DNA of 64,000 bases from the NCBI GenBank assembly GCA_900465685.1, contig UEGR01000016.1, forward strand, positions 124,001 to 188,000, given 5' to 3'. The notes under the pieces were generated by a model. That model was given only the letters and a program-made list of their open reading frames with translations. It searched no databases and had not been told where the DNA came from. The position numbers and the translations under genes were made by a program. The DNA is from Hyphomicrobiales bacterium. GTDB lineage: Bacteria; Pseudomonadota; Alphaproteobacteria; Rhizobiales; Rhizobiaceae. Below are positions 36,908-46,480 of this stretch, one piece after another; the first letter of the stretch is position 1; every line of letters begins with the position of its first letter.

Positions 36908-37279
36908 CTAATTGTCGGCATCCGGATTATCAACCTGACAGCCGACGCCATGACATCCGATATAATCGCCTTGCGTATCAAAGTTCGGGTTGCCGTCCTT
37001 ATCAAACTGGGGTCGCGTGTCGATCTGACTTTCTTCACGGCGACGGCGCTCTTTCTTGCGTTCGCGCTCCTGTCGCTCATGAAGACCATCCATATAGCGC
37101 CGCTCTTCATCGTCATGACGCGCGCTTTGCGCCATCATGCAATTCGCGAATGCATCTGTACCAGGACGGAAGCCGAAGGATGAACATTTGTCCTGATCTA
37201 CCTCCTCCGCAGTAACACAACCGGCAACTGCCAGCGGCAGGAGTGCAAGTAGGATATGTCCGAACTTGAAGCTCTTCAT
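36908..37279 (-). CDS. lipoprotein with C-terminal GCHGxGC motif
   Basis: A 123-residue lipoprotein: the signal ends in the lipobox AVAGC. A charged helical middle (ERQERERKKERRRREE) follows, then the tail TRPQFDKDGNPNFDTQGDY and GCHGVGCQVDNPD. Nearly the same tail ends the DUF3011 protein at 39204. ATG 37279 is directly before the signal peptide. Function is unknown; the Cys/His motif could bind metal or form a disulfide. Confidence 0.75.
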   Translation of the reverse strand: MKSFKFGHILLALLPLAVAGCVTAEEVDQDKCSSFGFRPGTDAFANCMMAQSARHDDEERRYMDGLHERQERERKKERRRREESQIDTRPQFDKDGNPNFDTQGDYIGCHGVGCQVDNPDADN

Positions 37280-37352
37280 TTGATATCCCATGTTGGAAAC
37301 TATGGCGCCAGTCGACGACGGCTGCCATCTCGCTTTTTGCTAGAGGAGATTT

Positions 37353-38243
37353 TTATGGGCTTTGCTGGTAACCCATCTGTCCGAACGCTTGATTGTCGAT
37401 ATCTGGAATGAATGCAGGGCCAACGACGCGCACATCGCGGACGGGAGCTGACCGATATTGTTCGGGAGCAACTTCTGCGATCACAGTTGTCACTTTCTCC
37501 GGCCCCATATCTGGCAACGGAGTTGTAGTATCTGCAATCTGCCGCGGTTGCTTTTTGACAGTCATGAGTGAGGCAACTTTCGCGACATAACCATTCCAGT
37601 TGCAGCGCTTGAATTCTCCGTCACCGTGATAATCGTAAGCCGTTGTCAAATCGGCATAGGTTTGACCCGTCTGGACCGAAACCATTTCGGCAGATTCTTC
37701 GTTCTGGTCATTGACATAGACTGCCATATCGTTCGTATCGCAGATCAGTCTGCACTGAATAAGCGCGGCGTCTGTGCCGCCTTTCTGACCGAACTGCGAA
37801 TTAGGCGTTGGAAAGTAATAGCCGTCCGAAAGACGCACACAATATTGCAGTGCATTTTTGAATCCCGGCACTTTTTTTGACCTATCTATAGCAGGCCCCG
37901 TGCGGGCGGATGCTGCGGAACTCAACACGTTGACTGCCTTTGGACGCGGTGCTGCAGATGCAAGAGCCTTGCATTCACGATCGGCGGCCGAAGCAAGGCT
38001 CAGTTCCTGCTGGACTTCACCAATTTGCATGCCAACGTCACGACAGGCATTGAAAAAACCACCCTCAGATTTACCTGGCTTACAACCCCGACTCCGCTCA
38101 ATGGCTCGAAGCGCAGAAAGTTGTCGTTGCAGCATCTTAACTGCGGGATTATTTGCCGATGCACCTCCGCAGGAAGCCGCGAAAGTATCCTTTAGTGGTA
38201 ACCCAATCACGAGAAGGGCAAATAGGGCGGTCACCTTGATCAT
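37353..38243 (-). CDS. exported DUF2865-family protein
   Basis: A 296-residue exported protein with a signal peptide ending DTFAA. The DUF2865 core is visible: NPAVKMLQRQLSALRAIERSRGC, then CVRLSDGYYFPT, ALIQCRLICDTNDMAVY and YADLTTAYDYHG. This family is widespread in rhizobia and brucellae and has no assigned role. It may interact with the cell wall. It precedes the small lipoprotein gene on the same strand by about 70 bases. Confidence 0.8.
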   Translation of the reverse strand: MIKVTALFALLVIGLPLKDTFAASCGGASANNPAVKMLQRQLSALRAIERSRGCKPGKSEGGFFNACRDVGMQIGEVQQELSLASAADRECKALASAAPRPKAVNVLSSAASARTGPAIDRSKKVPGFKNALQYCVRLSDGYYFPTPNSQFGQKGGTDAALIQCRLICDTNDMAVYVNDQNEESAEMVSVQTGQTYADLTTAYDYHGDGEFKRCNWNGYVAKVASLMTVKKQPRQIADTTTPLPDMGPEKVTTVIAEVAPEQYRSAPVRDVRVVGPAFIPDIDNQAFGQMGYQQSP

Positions 38244-38263
38244 AGTACCCGTCCCCCGACGTT

Positions 38264-38524
38264 CTAACCAGCTTGCTTCATGAGCTCGCGTTCACAGCCT
38301 TGATGATCATTATCATTGTATCTTTGTAAAAATGGAGCGGGTTGGGTTCCTGCCATCAGCGCGGTGAGAGCCAATTGCAGATAAAGAGGCGCCCCCCGAC
38401 GGTCGATCGCCTTTAAGGCAGCCCTAGACAGCCCCAATGTGTGAGCAAGCTCGCATTCCGTTTTATTCAATATCGCGCAAACCTTCGCCAAACGGAATTT
38501 GACCGCCTGCCCTCGCTTCGCCAT
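38264..38524 (-). CDS. small helix-turn-helix-like protein
   Basis: An 86-residue protein whose centre (VCAILNKTECELAHTLGLSRAALKAIDRRG) looks like an XRE-type helix-turn-helix. ATG 38524 has AAGGAG nine bases upstream. It ends 20 bases before the DUF2865 gene and may be co-transcribed. The role is unknown, possibly local regulation. Confidence 0.6.
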   Translation of the reverse strand: MAKRGQAVKFRLAKVCAILNKTECELAHTLGLSRAALKAIDRRGAPLYLQLALTALMAGTQPAPFLQRYNDNDHQGCERELMKQAG

Positions 38525-38839
38525 CGCCCACAGCTCCTTGATAGTCTGTTATGAGTTCTGAATGCACTTACAGGGTCACTGAGCCTGACAGGCTGGAAGC
38601 TTTGAAGGACTAGCTGGATGCTATCGGAAACTGCTTTCCCGAAAGCGTGCCGTCGATGAACTGCGAGACACGTAATTCCATCCGAATACCCCCAGCGCCT
38701 ATCAAGTCACCAACAGCCATCGCCGAGTATCTGGTGCTTTCAATCATTGGCACAAGATCGGCATTGCAAATGCACTCTCAGCAAGAGTGATGATCATGTG
38801 TCTCCACAATTTGCTGAACTATTTATATATTCAATAAAT
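38525..38839. other. intergenic region, nothing firm
   Basis: About 315 bases. The left half is GC-richer than the right and might be decayed coding DNA, but no family could be recognised in any frame. The right end becomes very AT-rich just before the small gene at 38840. Confidence 0.3.
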
Positions 38840-39121
38840 ATGATTACATTAAATATTGCTCCACGAAAGAATTCAGATTATCGTGAAATAACTATATTTT
38901 TTCCAATTATGCTAAAAAGAGAACAAGCGGAGAAAGCCCCGCCGCTATCTAATAATGTGGAAGTGGCTGTTTGGGGTTTGATGGATCTTGAGCATCTCGC
39001 GAAAGCCGCCAGCACGATGGCAGTTTTAGATGCAATAATGGAAAAACAAGAATTTGGGATTCGAACTGTATATTCTGATGGCGTTCAAAAATTATCAGCG
39101 ATATTCATTACATTATACTAA
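38840..39121 (+). CDS. hypothetical AT-rich small protein
   Basis: A 93-residue frame beginning MITLNIAPRKNSDY and containing EVAVWGLMDLEHLAKAAS. Its base composition is clearly more AT-rich than neighbouring genes, suggesting foreign origin. There is no clear ribosome site, and the frame is open upstream to 38747. A good terminator follows 40 bases after the stop, which supports it as a transcribed gene. Confidence 0.4.
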   Translation: MITLNIAPRKNSDYREITIFFPIMLKREQAEKAPPLSNNVEVAVWGLMDLEHLAKAASTMAVLDAIMEKQEFGIRTVYSDGVQKLSAIFITLY

Positions 39122-39159
39122 AATACAATTTCTAAAAATCCTGGCACTCGTCACGGCGT

Positions 39160-39190
39160 AAAAGAGGGACGAGCTTCTTGTCCCTCTTTT
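39160..39190. terminator. bidirectional rho-independent terminator
   Basis: AAAAGAGGGAC and GTCCCTCTTTT pair perfectly around a 9-base loop. Because the arms start with A and end with T runs, the structure works for both the plus-strand small gene and the converging DUF3011 gene. Confidence 0.85.
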
Positions 39191-39203
39191 ATCTACCGCC
39201 ATC

Positions 39204-39821
39204 CTAGTCTGGATTGTCAACCAAGCATCCGACGCCATGGCAGCCGATATAGTTGCCATGAGTATCGTAATTGGGCTCTCCGTTTTTATCGAACTGCGGC
39301 GTTGTATCTATAGCCTCGGAATCATCCGGTCTGTCGACTGTACACCCAATACCATGACAGCCATTATAATCGTCGGAATCACGATGATTGCTGGTTGTGT
39401 GATGATGCTTGTGCCCACTATCTGCAACCATTCCCTCAACGATCGCGCCGAGCACAGCACCCGCTACGACACCGCCTATATCATGACCGTGATGATCATA
39501 TTGGCGCGCACCTGGATCAAACCCATCGCCACGACCGTGGTGATAACCGCCAACATCTGCAAATACACCAGAGCAACCCTGAGCAACCCATATGTAGCGG
39601 CTCTTCGGATTATATCCCCACGTGCGATTTAAGATGCATGCCGAACTCGAAGTTTGATGAATGAGCTGAGGTTTGGACAGCGGCCCCGCGTAACATTCAT
39701 CGTACTTGTAGTCTCTGGATCGGCATTCGACTGTCGTTTGAGCTTGCGCGTCGACAATGAACGACGGCGTAATGTTGGCGCCCACTAAAATGGCTGTAGC
39801 CATGGACAAATATCTCAGCAT
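39204..39821 (-). CDS. exported DUF3011 protein with two GCHGxGC motifs
   Basis: A 205-residue exported protein with a signal peptide. The mature N-terminus is a DUF3011 domain: VECRSRDYKYDECY, SACILNRTWGYNPKSRYIWV and QGCSGVFAD. A His/Gly/Asp-rich segment (YHHGRGDGFDPG, HHGHDIGG) and a short glycine-zipper (GGVVAGAVLGAIVEGMV) follow. Two tails, GCHGIGCTVDRPDD and GCHGVGCLVDNPD, are shared in form with the lipoprotein at 36908. ATG 39821 has GGAGGG six bases upstream. The histidines suggest metal binding. Confidence 0.8.
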   Translation of the reverse strand: MLRYLSMATAILVGANITPSFIVDAQAQTTVECRSRDYKYDECYAGPLSKPQLIHQTSSSACILNRTWGYNPKSRYIWVAQGCSGVFADVGGYHHGRGDGFDPGARQYDHHGHDIGGVVAGAVLGAIVEGMVADSGHKHHHTTSNHRDSDDYNGCHGIGCTVDRPDDSEAIDTTPQFDKNGEPNYDTHGNYIGCHGVGCLVDNPD

Positions 39822-40462
39822 TCTTCCCTCCGAATACAGTTCACTTTCGCATTGCACATGAACATCAGAAATGCAGGCTGGCGGCGCTGCAGGTCGTCAA
39901 TTTATACTTGTATTCCGTCCCAATAGCTTTGTGTAAAATAAGCATAATTAATATTAACGCGACGCAAATTAGCTATATTTAATATACAGACGGTATGATA
40001 ATATGTATCCATCTCGAAAATCTTATTGTCGCAGGATGACATGGGAGATTCGGTTTTTGCGCTTACTAAGCAAGCAACATCAGAATGTCTAACATGACAT
40101 CATCCCGCGCGCAGCTTTAGCCGCACATGATCCAACTCATCTGAACGACATCTATAAGCAGACTTTTCGTGCGAATGCCTTTTGCGTCACATCACATCGG
40201 ACAGACCGAAGGAGGGCACCACTGCGCCAAGCAGAATAAAATTCACGGAATTCGCTACGTGCTTACTGAGATCGCTTTCGAATGTATATATCCGTTGGGA
40301 ACTACCCAGCAAGAAATTGATCGTTTTCAGAATTCTGAGCAGTTTTAGGCTAAAAAGACACCACGTCCGACTTGCCCAATTCCAAGTATATTATATTAAT
40401 CTTCTTAATTGATTCTCGAAATGCTTACCACACAGGAAGCGTAGCGACAGAGGGGGCATCGA
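39822..40462. other. AT-rich region upstream of the autotransporter
   Basis: About 640 bases with no supported gene. A 76-codon plus-strand frame at 40182-40412 looks random. The region probably holds the promoters of the DUF3011 gene and of the autotransporter. It ends with GAGGGGG before the autotransporter start. Confidence 0.4.
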
Positions 40463-43400
40463 TTGCGTGTTGACCATGTGGAGATGCCTGTTGCCATTTC
40501 AGGCCTTCGTGCGCGGATCTGCAACGCGCGCAAGAAAGCACTATTAAGCTCTATTTGCTTCCATCCTGCGACCTTGGCCGCAGCGATGACGGTGCTGTTG
40601 CCCTCCGCTCAAGCCTTGGCGCAATGTGCGCCATCGGCACCGGCTGCAGTCAGTATTTCTTCAGGCAGTTGTTCGGATCTCGCTTTCACCACGCGAGAAA
40701 GCGCTAGCGCAACGCCGGTGGTCGACGTATCAGGTACCGGAAGTTATAGTGGCACCTCTGTCTATCTGACGGCCAACGGCAGCGGTTACGGCGTCCGCGC
40801 GAGCGGCGGGGGGATGATCAGCTTGATTGGCACCTCCGCGGATGCGGCTGAAGTCACCACCAATGGCACGGACAGCTATGGTCTCTACGCCGAAGACGGT
40901 GGAGTAATCACAGGAAGCTACACTACCATCACAACGAACGGTGTCGGTGCCTATGGCATCAGCGCAGTTGGCACAGACAGCAGCGTCACGCTCACCGACA
41001 GTGTCGTATACACCGCGCTAAACAATGCGCATGGCGCCTATGCGGCCAGTGGCGGGACCATCACTCTGACCCGCACCGACTTCATGATTGACGGTACAGC
41101 TGCGTCTGCCGTATTTGCGGATGCCGGGGGAACGATCACTCTCAATGATCTGAACACATATAGCTCCGGCGACAATGCCCCGGGCGGGGTAGCTTCAGGG
41201 ACCGGCAGTAATCTCATCCTGAACAATAGTTACTTGAACGGCTTTGGAAGCGGCAGCGCTGTTCTGTTCGCAACTGGCAGTGGAACAATCAACATGAGCG
41301 GCGGCGCCATCGCGTCCGGCGACTATTATGGCGCCACAATCAACGCCGATGCGCCGGGCATGCTTGCCCGCGGTATTGACAGCAGCATCGTCGTCCGCGG
41401 TGGCGCCAGCAGCGCCACCTACGGCGCAAACAGCCAGGGCATATGGGCCGATGCCGGAGGCAACATTGATTATGCTGGTTACGGTATTTTCACCTACCAG
41501 CCCAATTCAACCGGCGCAGAGGCAAGTGGCGCAGACAGCTCTGTCATTCTCACCAGAACCATAATCCGGACGACCGGCCCTTCCAGCGCAGGTCTGCTTG
41601 TCACCGACACCGGCACAATCACCGTGACGGGAACAGAAGTCACCACAGGTTACACGATAGCGGGCGGCAGCGGCCCCGCCCTCCAGTTTCCGGTGGCTGA
41701 GATTGGACTGGAGAGCCATGGCGCGGATGTGATCGGGGTGGATAGCACGCTGCAAGCTCAGGACACGATAATAACGACTATTGGCGATGGAGCCATCGGC
41801 GTTCGTGTCAGCCAGGGGGCTGCGGCCTCGATTACAGGTGGCGCCATCAGGACCAAGGGCGGCGAAAGCGCCGGAATCGGTGGCGCCGACGGCGTCCAGG
41901 CGACGGATGCTGGCAGCACCGTCACCTTGTCTGGCACCAATATCACCACGGAAAACAATAGCGCCATCGGCGTGCATGCGATGGCGGGCGGTTCGATCAC
42001 TGCTACTGATGTAAACGTCACCACGATGGGCAGCGCTGCTCATGGTCTTGCAGCGGTCAATGGCGGCATGCTCATCGCATCCGGCACGGCAGTCGCGGTT
42101 AGCGGTACCGGATCTGCGGCTATCTATCTTGCTGGAAGTGCACCAAGCACGATGTCTTTCACCGGCGGCAGTCTGAGTGCCACCAATGCCGCGATCATCC
42201 TCGCCGAGGGCGGCATTGGTACAGTCTCAATCAATGGCAACACGGCAATCAGCCCGGCTGTGGTCAACGGACAACTCTTGCTTGCAAAGGTGACCGAAAA
42301 TGGAGCGGGTACGCCTAGCAACCTGACGCTCAATATTGACCGCATATCTTCGCTGACCGGTGACATCGTCGTTGATCCTTCGACGCTCACCTATAATCTC
42401 AGCAACAGCCAGTGGACCGGTAATCTTGTACTGACCGGCCCGGGCAATACTGTCAACGCCAGTCTGACCGCGTCGCAATGGACAGGCGACTTGCTGGCCG
42501 ACGCTGGCAACACTGCGGATTTGTCCCTGGCGCAAGACAGCCTTTGGACCGGATTGTCGCAAAACGCGACGAATATCACGATCGATACCGGCAGCATCTG
42601 GAACGTCACCGGCGATTCCAACGCAACCGGTGCTATTTCGAATTCCGGCCTGATCGAGTTCCTGCCGCGATCGGAAGCCTATAGCACTCTGACCGTTGGC
42701 AGCTACGCCGGCAGCGCTGGCAGCCGTATCGGTTTCAACACCTATCTTGGTGCCGACGGCTCGCCGAGCAACCTGTTGGTGATCAATGGAGGCCAAGCTA
42801 GTGGCACGACATCGGTGCTCATCAACAATACCGGCGGTTCGGGAGCGCAGACCATCGCGGATGGCATCATGCTGGTGCAGGTAACAAATGGCGGTACCAC
42901 CACAACCGATGCTTTCACCCTCGGCCAGCGTGTGGCTGCCGGTGCTTACGAATATCAGCTCTTCCGCGGCGGCAGCACCGATGCGAACGATTGGTTCCTC
43001 CGGTCCCATATTATCGACACACCGACGGGGCCTACGACGGAAGAACCGGATACTCCGATCTACCGTCCAGAAGTGGCACTCTATGCGCCAATCCCCGCAA
43101 TTACTCGGCAGATGGGCCTTGCTACCCTTGGCACGTTGCATGAGCGCGTCGGCGAGGAGGAAAACCTGCGCGGTGTGCCGGAGTCACGCGCCTATGTGAA
43201 CGGCGCGTGGGGACGAGTGTTCGGCGAACACCTCAGCAACCGATGGGGCGGTTCCGTTGATGCCAGTGCGACGGGTGATCTGACAGGCTTCCAGACGGGC
43301 CTCGACATCCTGCGGCGAACAACGGATAGCGGTCATCGAGATCATGCTGGCCTGTACTTCGCTTACTCCAACTACAATTCGAGTTCGGTGCGCGGCTTCG

Positions 43401-44044
43401 CGCAAGGAATAGATGATTTGGCAGTGGGTGAGCTAACGCTGAAAGGTCCATCGGTCGGCGCCTATTGGGCTCATTTTGGTCCAACCGGTTGGTATCTCGA
43501 TGCTGTGGTACAGGGCAGCTGGTACGATGCTGATGCGACATCGCTTTATAATGCCGGTCTCTCCACAAAAGCGACTGGATATACGGCATCGCTCGAAGCG
43601 GGCTATCCGATCCACTTTGGTGACGATGATCGCTGGCTGATTGAACCGCAGGCACAGCTCGTCTATCAGGACGTATCAGTAGATGGGTCCCAGGATCAGT
43701 ATTCGAGTGTGGATTGGGATGCAGGTAAAGCCTGGACCGGACGACTGGGAGCGCGGCTGCAATATACAAGACGCGACGAGCGCGGAACATTGTGGCAGCC
43801 CTATGCGCGGTTCAATCTCTGGCATGCCTTCTCGGGCAATGACACTGTGGCTTTCGGACCATCCTCACCCGCGATTGAGAACAGATTTGGCGACACAGCA
43901 TTCGAGGTCGGTGGCGGCGTAACTGCACGCTTGAAGGAAAATGTGAGCCTGTATGGCCAAGCCAGCTACCGTTGGTCGTCGAATAGCGGGCGCAGTCACC
44001 AAACAGCAACGACTGGTACCTTCGGCGTCCGCTTTGATTGGTGA
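40463..44044 (+). CDS. type Va autotransporter (AIDA/BmaC-like)
   Basis: A 1193-residue surface protein. A long signal peptide ends near AQALAQ. The passenger (residues about 55-900) is built of Gly/Ser/Thr/Ala-rich beta-helix repeats, recognisable by recurring GTITL, TTNGT and AAGGSIT strands. The C-terminal translocator (about 905-1193) has YVNGAWGRVFGEH, TGFQTGLDILR, GYTASLEAGYP and the terminal FGVRFDW. The start is likely TTG 40463, six bases after GAGGGGG; ATG 40484 is an alternative. Brucella relatives act in adhesion, which is the likely role here. Confidence 0.9.
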   Translation: MRVDHVEMPVAISGLRARICNARKKALLSSICFHPATLAAAMTVLLPSAQALAQCAPSAPAAVSISSGSCSDLAFTTRESASATPVVDVSGTGSYSGTSVYLTANGSGYGVRASGGGMISLIGTSADAAEVTTNGTDSYGLYAEDGGVITGSYTTITTNGVGAYGISAVGTDSSVTLTDSVVYTALNNAHGAYAASGGTITLTRTDFMIDGTAASAVFADAGGTITLNDLNTYSSGDNAPGGVASGTGSNLILNNSYLNGFGSGSAVLFATGSGTINMSGGAIASGDYYGATINADAPGMLARGIDSSIVVRGGASSATYGANSQGIWADAGGNIDYAGYGIFTYQPNSTGAEASGADSSVILTRTIIRTTGPSSAGLLVTDTGTITVTGTEVTTGYTIAGGSGPALQFPVAEIGLESHGADVIGVDSTLQAQDTIITTIGDGAIGVRVSQGAAASITGGAIRTKGGESAGIGGADGVQATDAGSTVTLSGTNITTENNSAIGVHAMAGGSITATDVNVTTMGSAAHGLAAVNGGMLIASGTAVAVSGTGSAAIYLAGSAPSTMSFTGGSLSATNAAIILAEGGIGTVSINGNTAISPAVVNGQLLLAKVTENGAGTPSNLTLNIDRISSLTGDIVVDPSTLTYNLSNSQWTGNLVLTGPGNTVNASLTASQWTGDLLADAGNTADLSLAQDSLWTGLSQNATNITIDTGSIWNVTGDSNATGAISNSGLIEFLPRSEAYSTLTVGSYAGSAGSRIGFNTYLGADGSPSNLLVINGGQASGTTSVLINNTGGSGAQTIADGIMLVQVTNGGTTTTDAFTLGQRVAAGAYEYQLFRGGSTDANDWFLRSHIIDTPTGPTTEEPDTPIYRPEVALYAPIPAITRQMGLATLGTLHERVGEEENLRGVPESRAYVNGAWGRVFGEHLSNRWGGSVDASATGDLTGFQTGLDILRRTTDSGHRDHAGLYFAYSNYNSSSVRGFAQGIDDLAVGELTLKGPSVGAYWAHFGPTGWYLDAVVQGSWYDADATSLYNAGLSTKATGYTASLEAGYPIHFGDDDRWLIEPQAQLVYQDVSVDGSQDQYSSVDWDAGKAWTGRLGARLQYTRRDERGTLWQPYARFNLWHAFSGNDTVAFGPSSPAIENRFGDTAFEVGGGVTARLKENVSLYGQASYRWSSNSGRSHQTATTGTFGVRFDW

Positions 44045-44142
44045 CTGGCGCACGATGATGCCATGCACCAATTCAAAACGTAGCGCTGGTTGCGAGTATA
44101 GACACTGCTGAATACCTACAAGTACAAAGTGATCGCGAACAG

Positions 44143-45378
44143 CTATTGCCAAGGCCGCTCAGCAGCGTTGTATTTCGTTCTCAAGTCGTTCAAAACTAAT
44201 CGGTTATTTTCGATCAGTTTATCAATTGACCCTGCCCTGTACCATTCTAAAAACCGGTCGAGGCCGTAAAACTGTCGGTCAGTTAAGCCCGTATTTTGTG
44301 CCTGCATGAGAACGTCATCCAGAGATGGCCTCTTTGCAGAGGCGAGACGCATTTGTGCCTCCAAAAGCATATATTCCCGCATTTGCCTGTTAATCGTTTC
44401 CAGACGATGCGGAACTTCGACGATTTCTCCCTGCGTAAAAACTTCACGCATAATCCGCCCAGCCCCTGGCCCTTGATTGGGTGCGGCCACGTGGAGCACG
44501 GCTGCGATGGTCGGAACGATATCCGTCTGTTCTCCGTATGACAACGTGCGACCTCTGGCGATGCCCGGGCCTGCGATTAGAAAGGGTGTCGACCACGATG
44601 CTTCAGACATCGGCGCATGCCAGCCATGGTCAGCCTGACCGTGGTCCGAGGTAACTATCAATACGGTATCATCCCATTTGCCATTGGCTTTTAGTGCATC
44701 AATAAGGCGGGCAAGCTCGCTATCAGCTGCCTCTGCCGCGCGACGATAGGGAGAGTTTTCAGCCCAGATATTGTGACGCCAGGGAACATCCTTAATCTGA
44801 TCTGCACTTTCCACCCGACCGGCCTCGCCAGTGTTTTGCAGATGTATGCGCATGAACTTGACATCTGTGCTTTGAAGCAGAGCAATCGACCAGTCAATGA
44901 CAGCGCGATCTGGACCGCGCTGCATGAAACTGTGATTAAAGCCGCGATTAAGCGAGGCATAGGCGGTACTGTTGGTCGCATGGGCTGTTATTCCAACGGG
45001 CTCACCTCGGCCAAGCTGTGGCGGAAACCATATTTCTTGCACGTAACGCGTATCGGGTTTGATAAAGAGTGTTCCTGTCAATTGAACGACATTCGGGTAC
45101 GATGTCGTTTGCAGATCACCCCATGGGCCGATGGTTGGATGCCAGGGCGGTGCCACAAACATTTCACGTATTCGCACTCCCTGCTTCGCTAGTGCATTGA
45201 ATGTCGGCATTGCTATGCGTTCAGGCGCTGCGGCGGCAAGCCCGTCAATACCAAACAGGATGACACGTTTGGCCGTGGCTGAAGCTGTTGGGCTTGTGTC
45301 ATCGTCAGAACTGGCGGAAGCGACTGAATTGGCCATAGCGAATGCGACAAGGCCGAAAAGAATGATCTTTAACATCAT
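44143..45378 (-). CDS. exported nucleotide pyrophosphatase/phosphodiesterase-type enzyme
   Basis: Alkaline-phosphatase superfamily, about 411 residues, exported (signal ending NSVASA). RVILFGIDGLAAAAPERI supplies the first metal-binding Asp, TFNALAKQGVR is the usual following helix, and VTSDHGQADHGWH carries the second metal site. The nucleophile Thr/Ser region is less clear: the segment PPWHPTIGPWGDLQTTSYPN replaces the typical PTxTxP. A longer start at 45402 overlaps the upstream hydrolase stop as ATGA; AAGGGAA precedes 45378. The phosphodiester substrate is unknown. Confidence 0.75.
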   Translation of the reverse strand: MMLKIILFGLVAFAMANSVASASSDDDTSPTASATAKRVILFGIDGLAAAAPERIAMPTFNALAKQGVRIREMFVAPPWHPTIGPWGDLQTTSYPNVVQLTGTLFIKPDTRYVQEIWFPPQLGRGEPVGITAHATNSTAYASLNRGFNHSFMQRGPDRAVIDWSIALLQSTDVKFMRIHLQNTGEAGRVESADQIKDVPWRHNIWAENSPYRRAAEAADSELARLIDALKANGKWDDTVLIVTSDHGQADHGWHAPMSEASWSTPFLIAGPGIARGRTLSYGEQTDIVPTIAAVLHVAAPNQGPGAGRIMREVFTQGEIVEVPHRLETINRQMREYMLLEAQMRLASAKRPSLDDVLMQAQNTGLTDRQFYGLDRFLEWYRAGSIDKLIENNRLVLNDLRTKYNAAERPWQ

Positions 45379-45398
45379 TAGTTCCCTTGCTTTGTCGA

Positions 45399-46463
45399 TC
45401 ATTGCGGAGCGCTTGCGGACAAAAAGCGCTCCACTTCGGCCAGGAAAAGGTTGCGTCCTTTATCTCCGCGATCGAGATGGACGAAATGCGTGGCTTCTGG
45501 AATGGTGACGCGTTGAACGTCCCTCGCCCTTACCAATCGTTCGGCAAGGCTTGTCACATCGGCAGATCTGCTCCAAAAATCATTCTCGGATCGAATAATT
45601 AACACCCGCGCAGTGATCGACGCCGCATCCCAAAGCTGTCGGCCATTTGCCAGGTAAAAACTATCTTCCATTGCGCCGGACGGCGCACGAAAAGCAGGGG
45701 GCGTTCGTGAAGAAGATGTTGGATCAGACGCTAACGCAGCTTCCTGATAAGCTGCAGCCACTGTCGGATCCCGCCAGATTGACTTATCGTCAAAGGGAAT
45801 GGATTTGTCCCAGGCGGACATGAGCGAGCCAGCCGTATTTAAACGAAAAGCGCCGAATTTATCGACGTTAAAACGACCGCGATCCGACGGATCGGCATTT
45901 TCACCCGTTGATCCAAGTGTTGGATGTCCGGACGTTGCGCCATAGAGGCTGTTCAGCATAACCAAATGGCTGACCCGCCCGGGATAAAGGGAGGCATACA
46001 TGCCTGCCCAGTGACCGCCTGTGGCCCAGCCCAGAAGCGCGATTTGCCTTGCTCCTGTTCTGAATGTGACGCTGTCATTGACCGCCAGAATATCCCGCAC
46101 CACCTCAAATGAACTTGAAAGCGGCAATCCTTTATTATCGCCGTCCTGTCCCGGTCGGCTCGATCCGCCATAACCACTCCCGTCCATGACAAAAACAAGG
46201 TGACCGGCACGTGCGAGATCTGCCGCCAGCGACCCACCTTCAACGGGCAAATCGAAAGAAGCTATTCCCGGCACGCGTGCACCGTGAAGAAGAATAACCG
46301 GGGGTTTGTTGGCCTCAATTCGTGTCTCGCGGACTTCCCGGACGGCAATTTCAATGCCCGGCGCAGCTGTAACACGAAAGTCCTGCCGCTGGATTTCAGC
46401 TGATGCTTGATTGCATAAGGTCGTTGCAAGACCCACGGCGGAGGCGAACGCGAGTTGTTTCAT
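45399..46463 (-). CDS. exported alpha/beta hydrolase with altered nucleophile
   Basis: A 354-residue protein with a signal peptide (cleavage near QASAE). The hydrolase fold is clear: PPVILLHGARVPG, VFVMDGSGYGGSS, and a late IRSENDFWS acid loop and EATHFVHLDRG histidine. The nucleophile elbow reads GWATGG near residue 145, with Ala where Ser is expected. It may be inactive or use another residue. It is translationally coupled to the phosphodiesterase and divergent from a LysR regulator. Confidence 0.8.
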   Translation of the reverse strand: MKQLAFASAVGLATTLCNQASAEIQRQDFRVTAAPGIEIAVREVRETRIEANKPPVILLHGARVPGIASFDLPVEGGSLAADLARAGHLVFVMDGSGYGGSSRPGQDGDNKGLPLSSSFEVVRDILAVNDSVTFRTGARQIALLGWATGGHWAGMYASLYPGRVSHLVMLNSLYGATSGHPTLGSTGENADPSDRGRFNVDKFGAFRLNTAGSLMSAWDKSIPFDDKSIWRDPTVAAAYQEAALASDPTSSSRTPPAFRAPSGAMEDSFYLANGRQLWDAASITARVLIIRSENDFWSRSADVTSLAERLVRARDVQRVTIPEATHFVHLDRGDKGRNLFLAEVERFLSASAPQ

Positions 46464-46480
46464 CGTCAGATCCCTTGCTA

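Noticed and set aside
38584-38800. Possible transposase remnant before the small AT-rich gene
   Set aside because: Some residues looked vaguely like IS5-type transposases, but no conserved block could be matched in order.
40700-42200. Repetitive DNA that might be a CRISPR or tandem repeat array
   Set aside because: The repetition is imperfect, in frame and protein-level; it encodes beta-helix strands of the autotransporter passenger.
42227-43141. A 304-codon minus-strand frame inside the autotransporter
   Set aside because: It is antisense to repetitive passenger and linker sequence and has no ribosome site or family.
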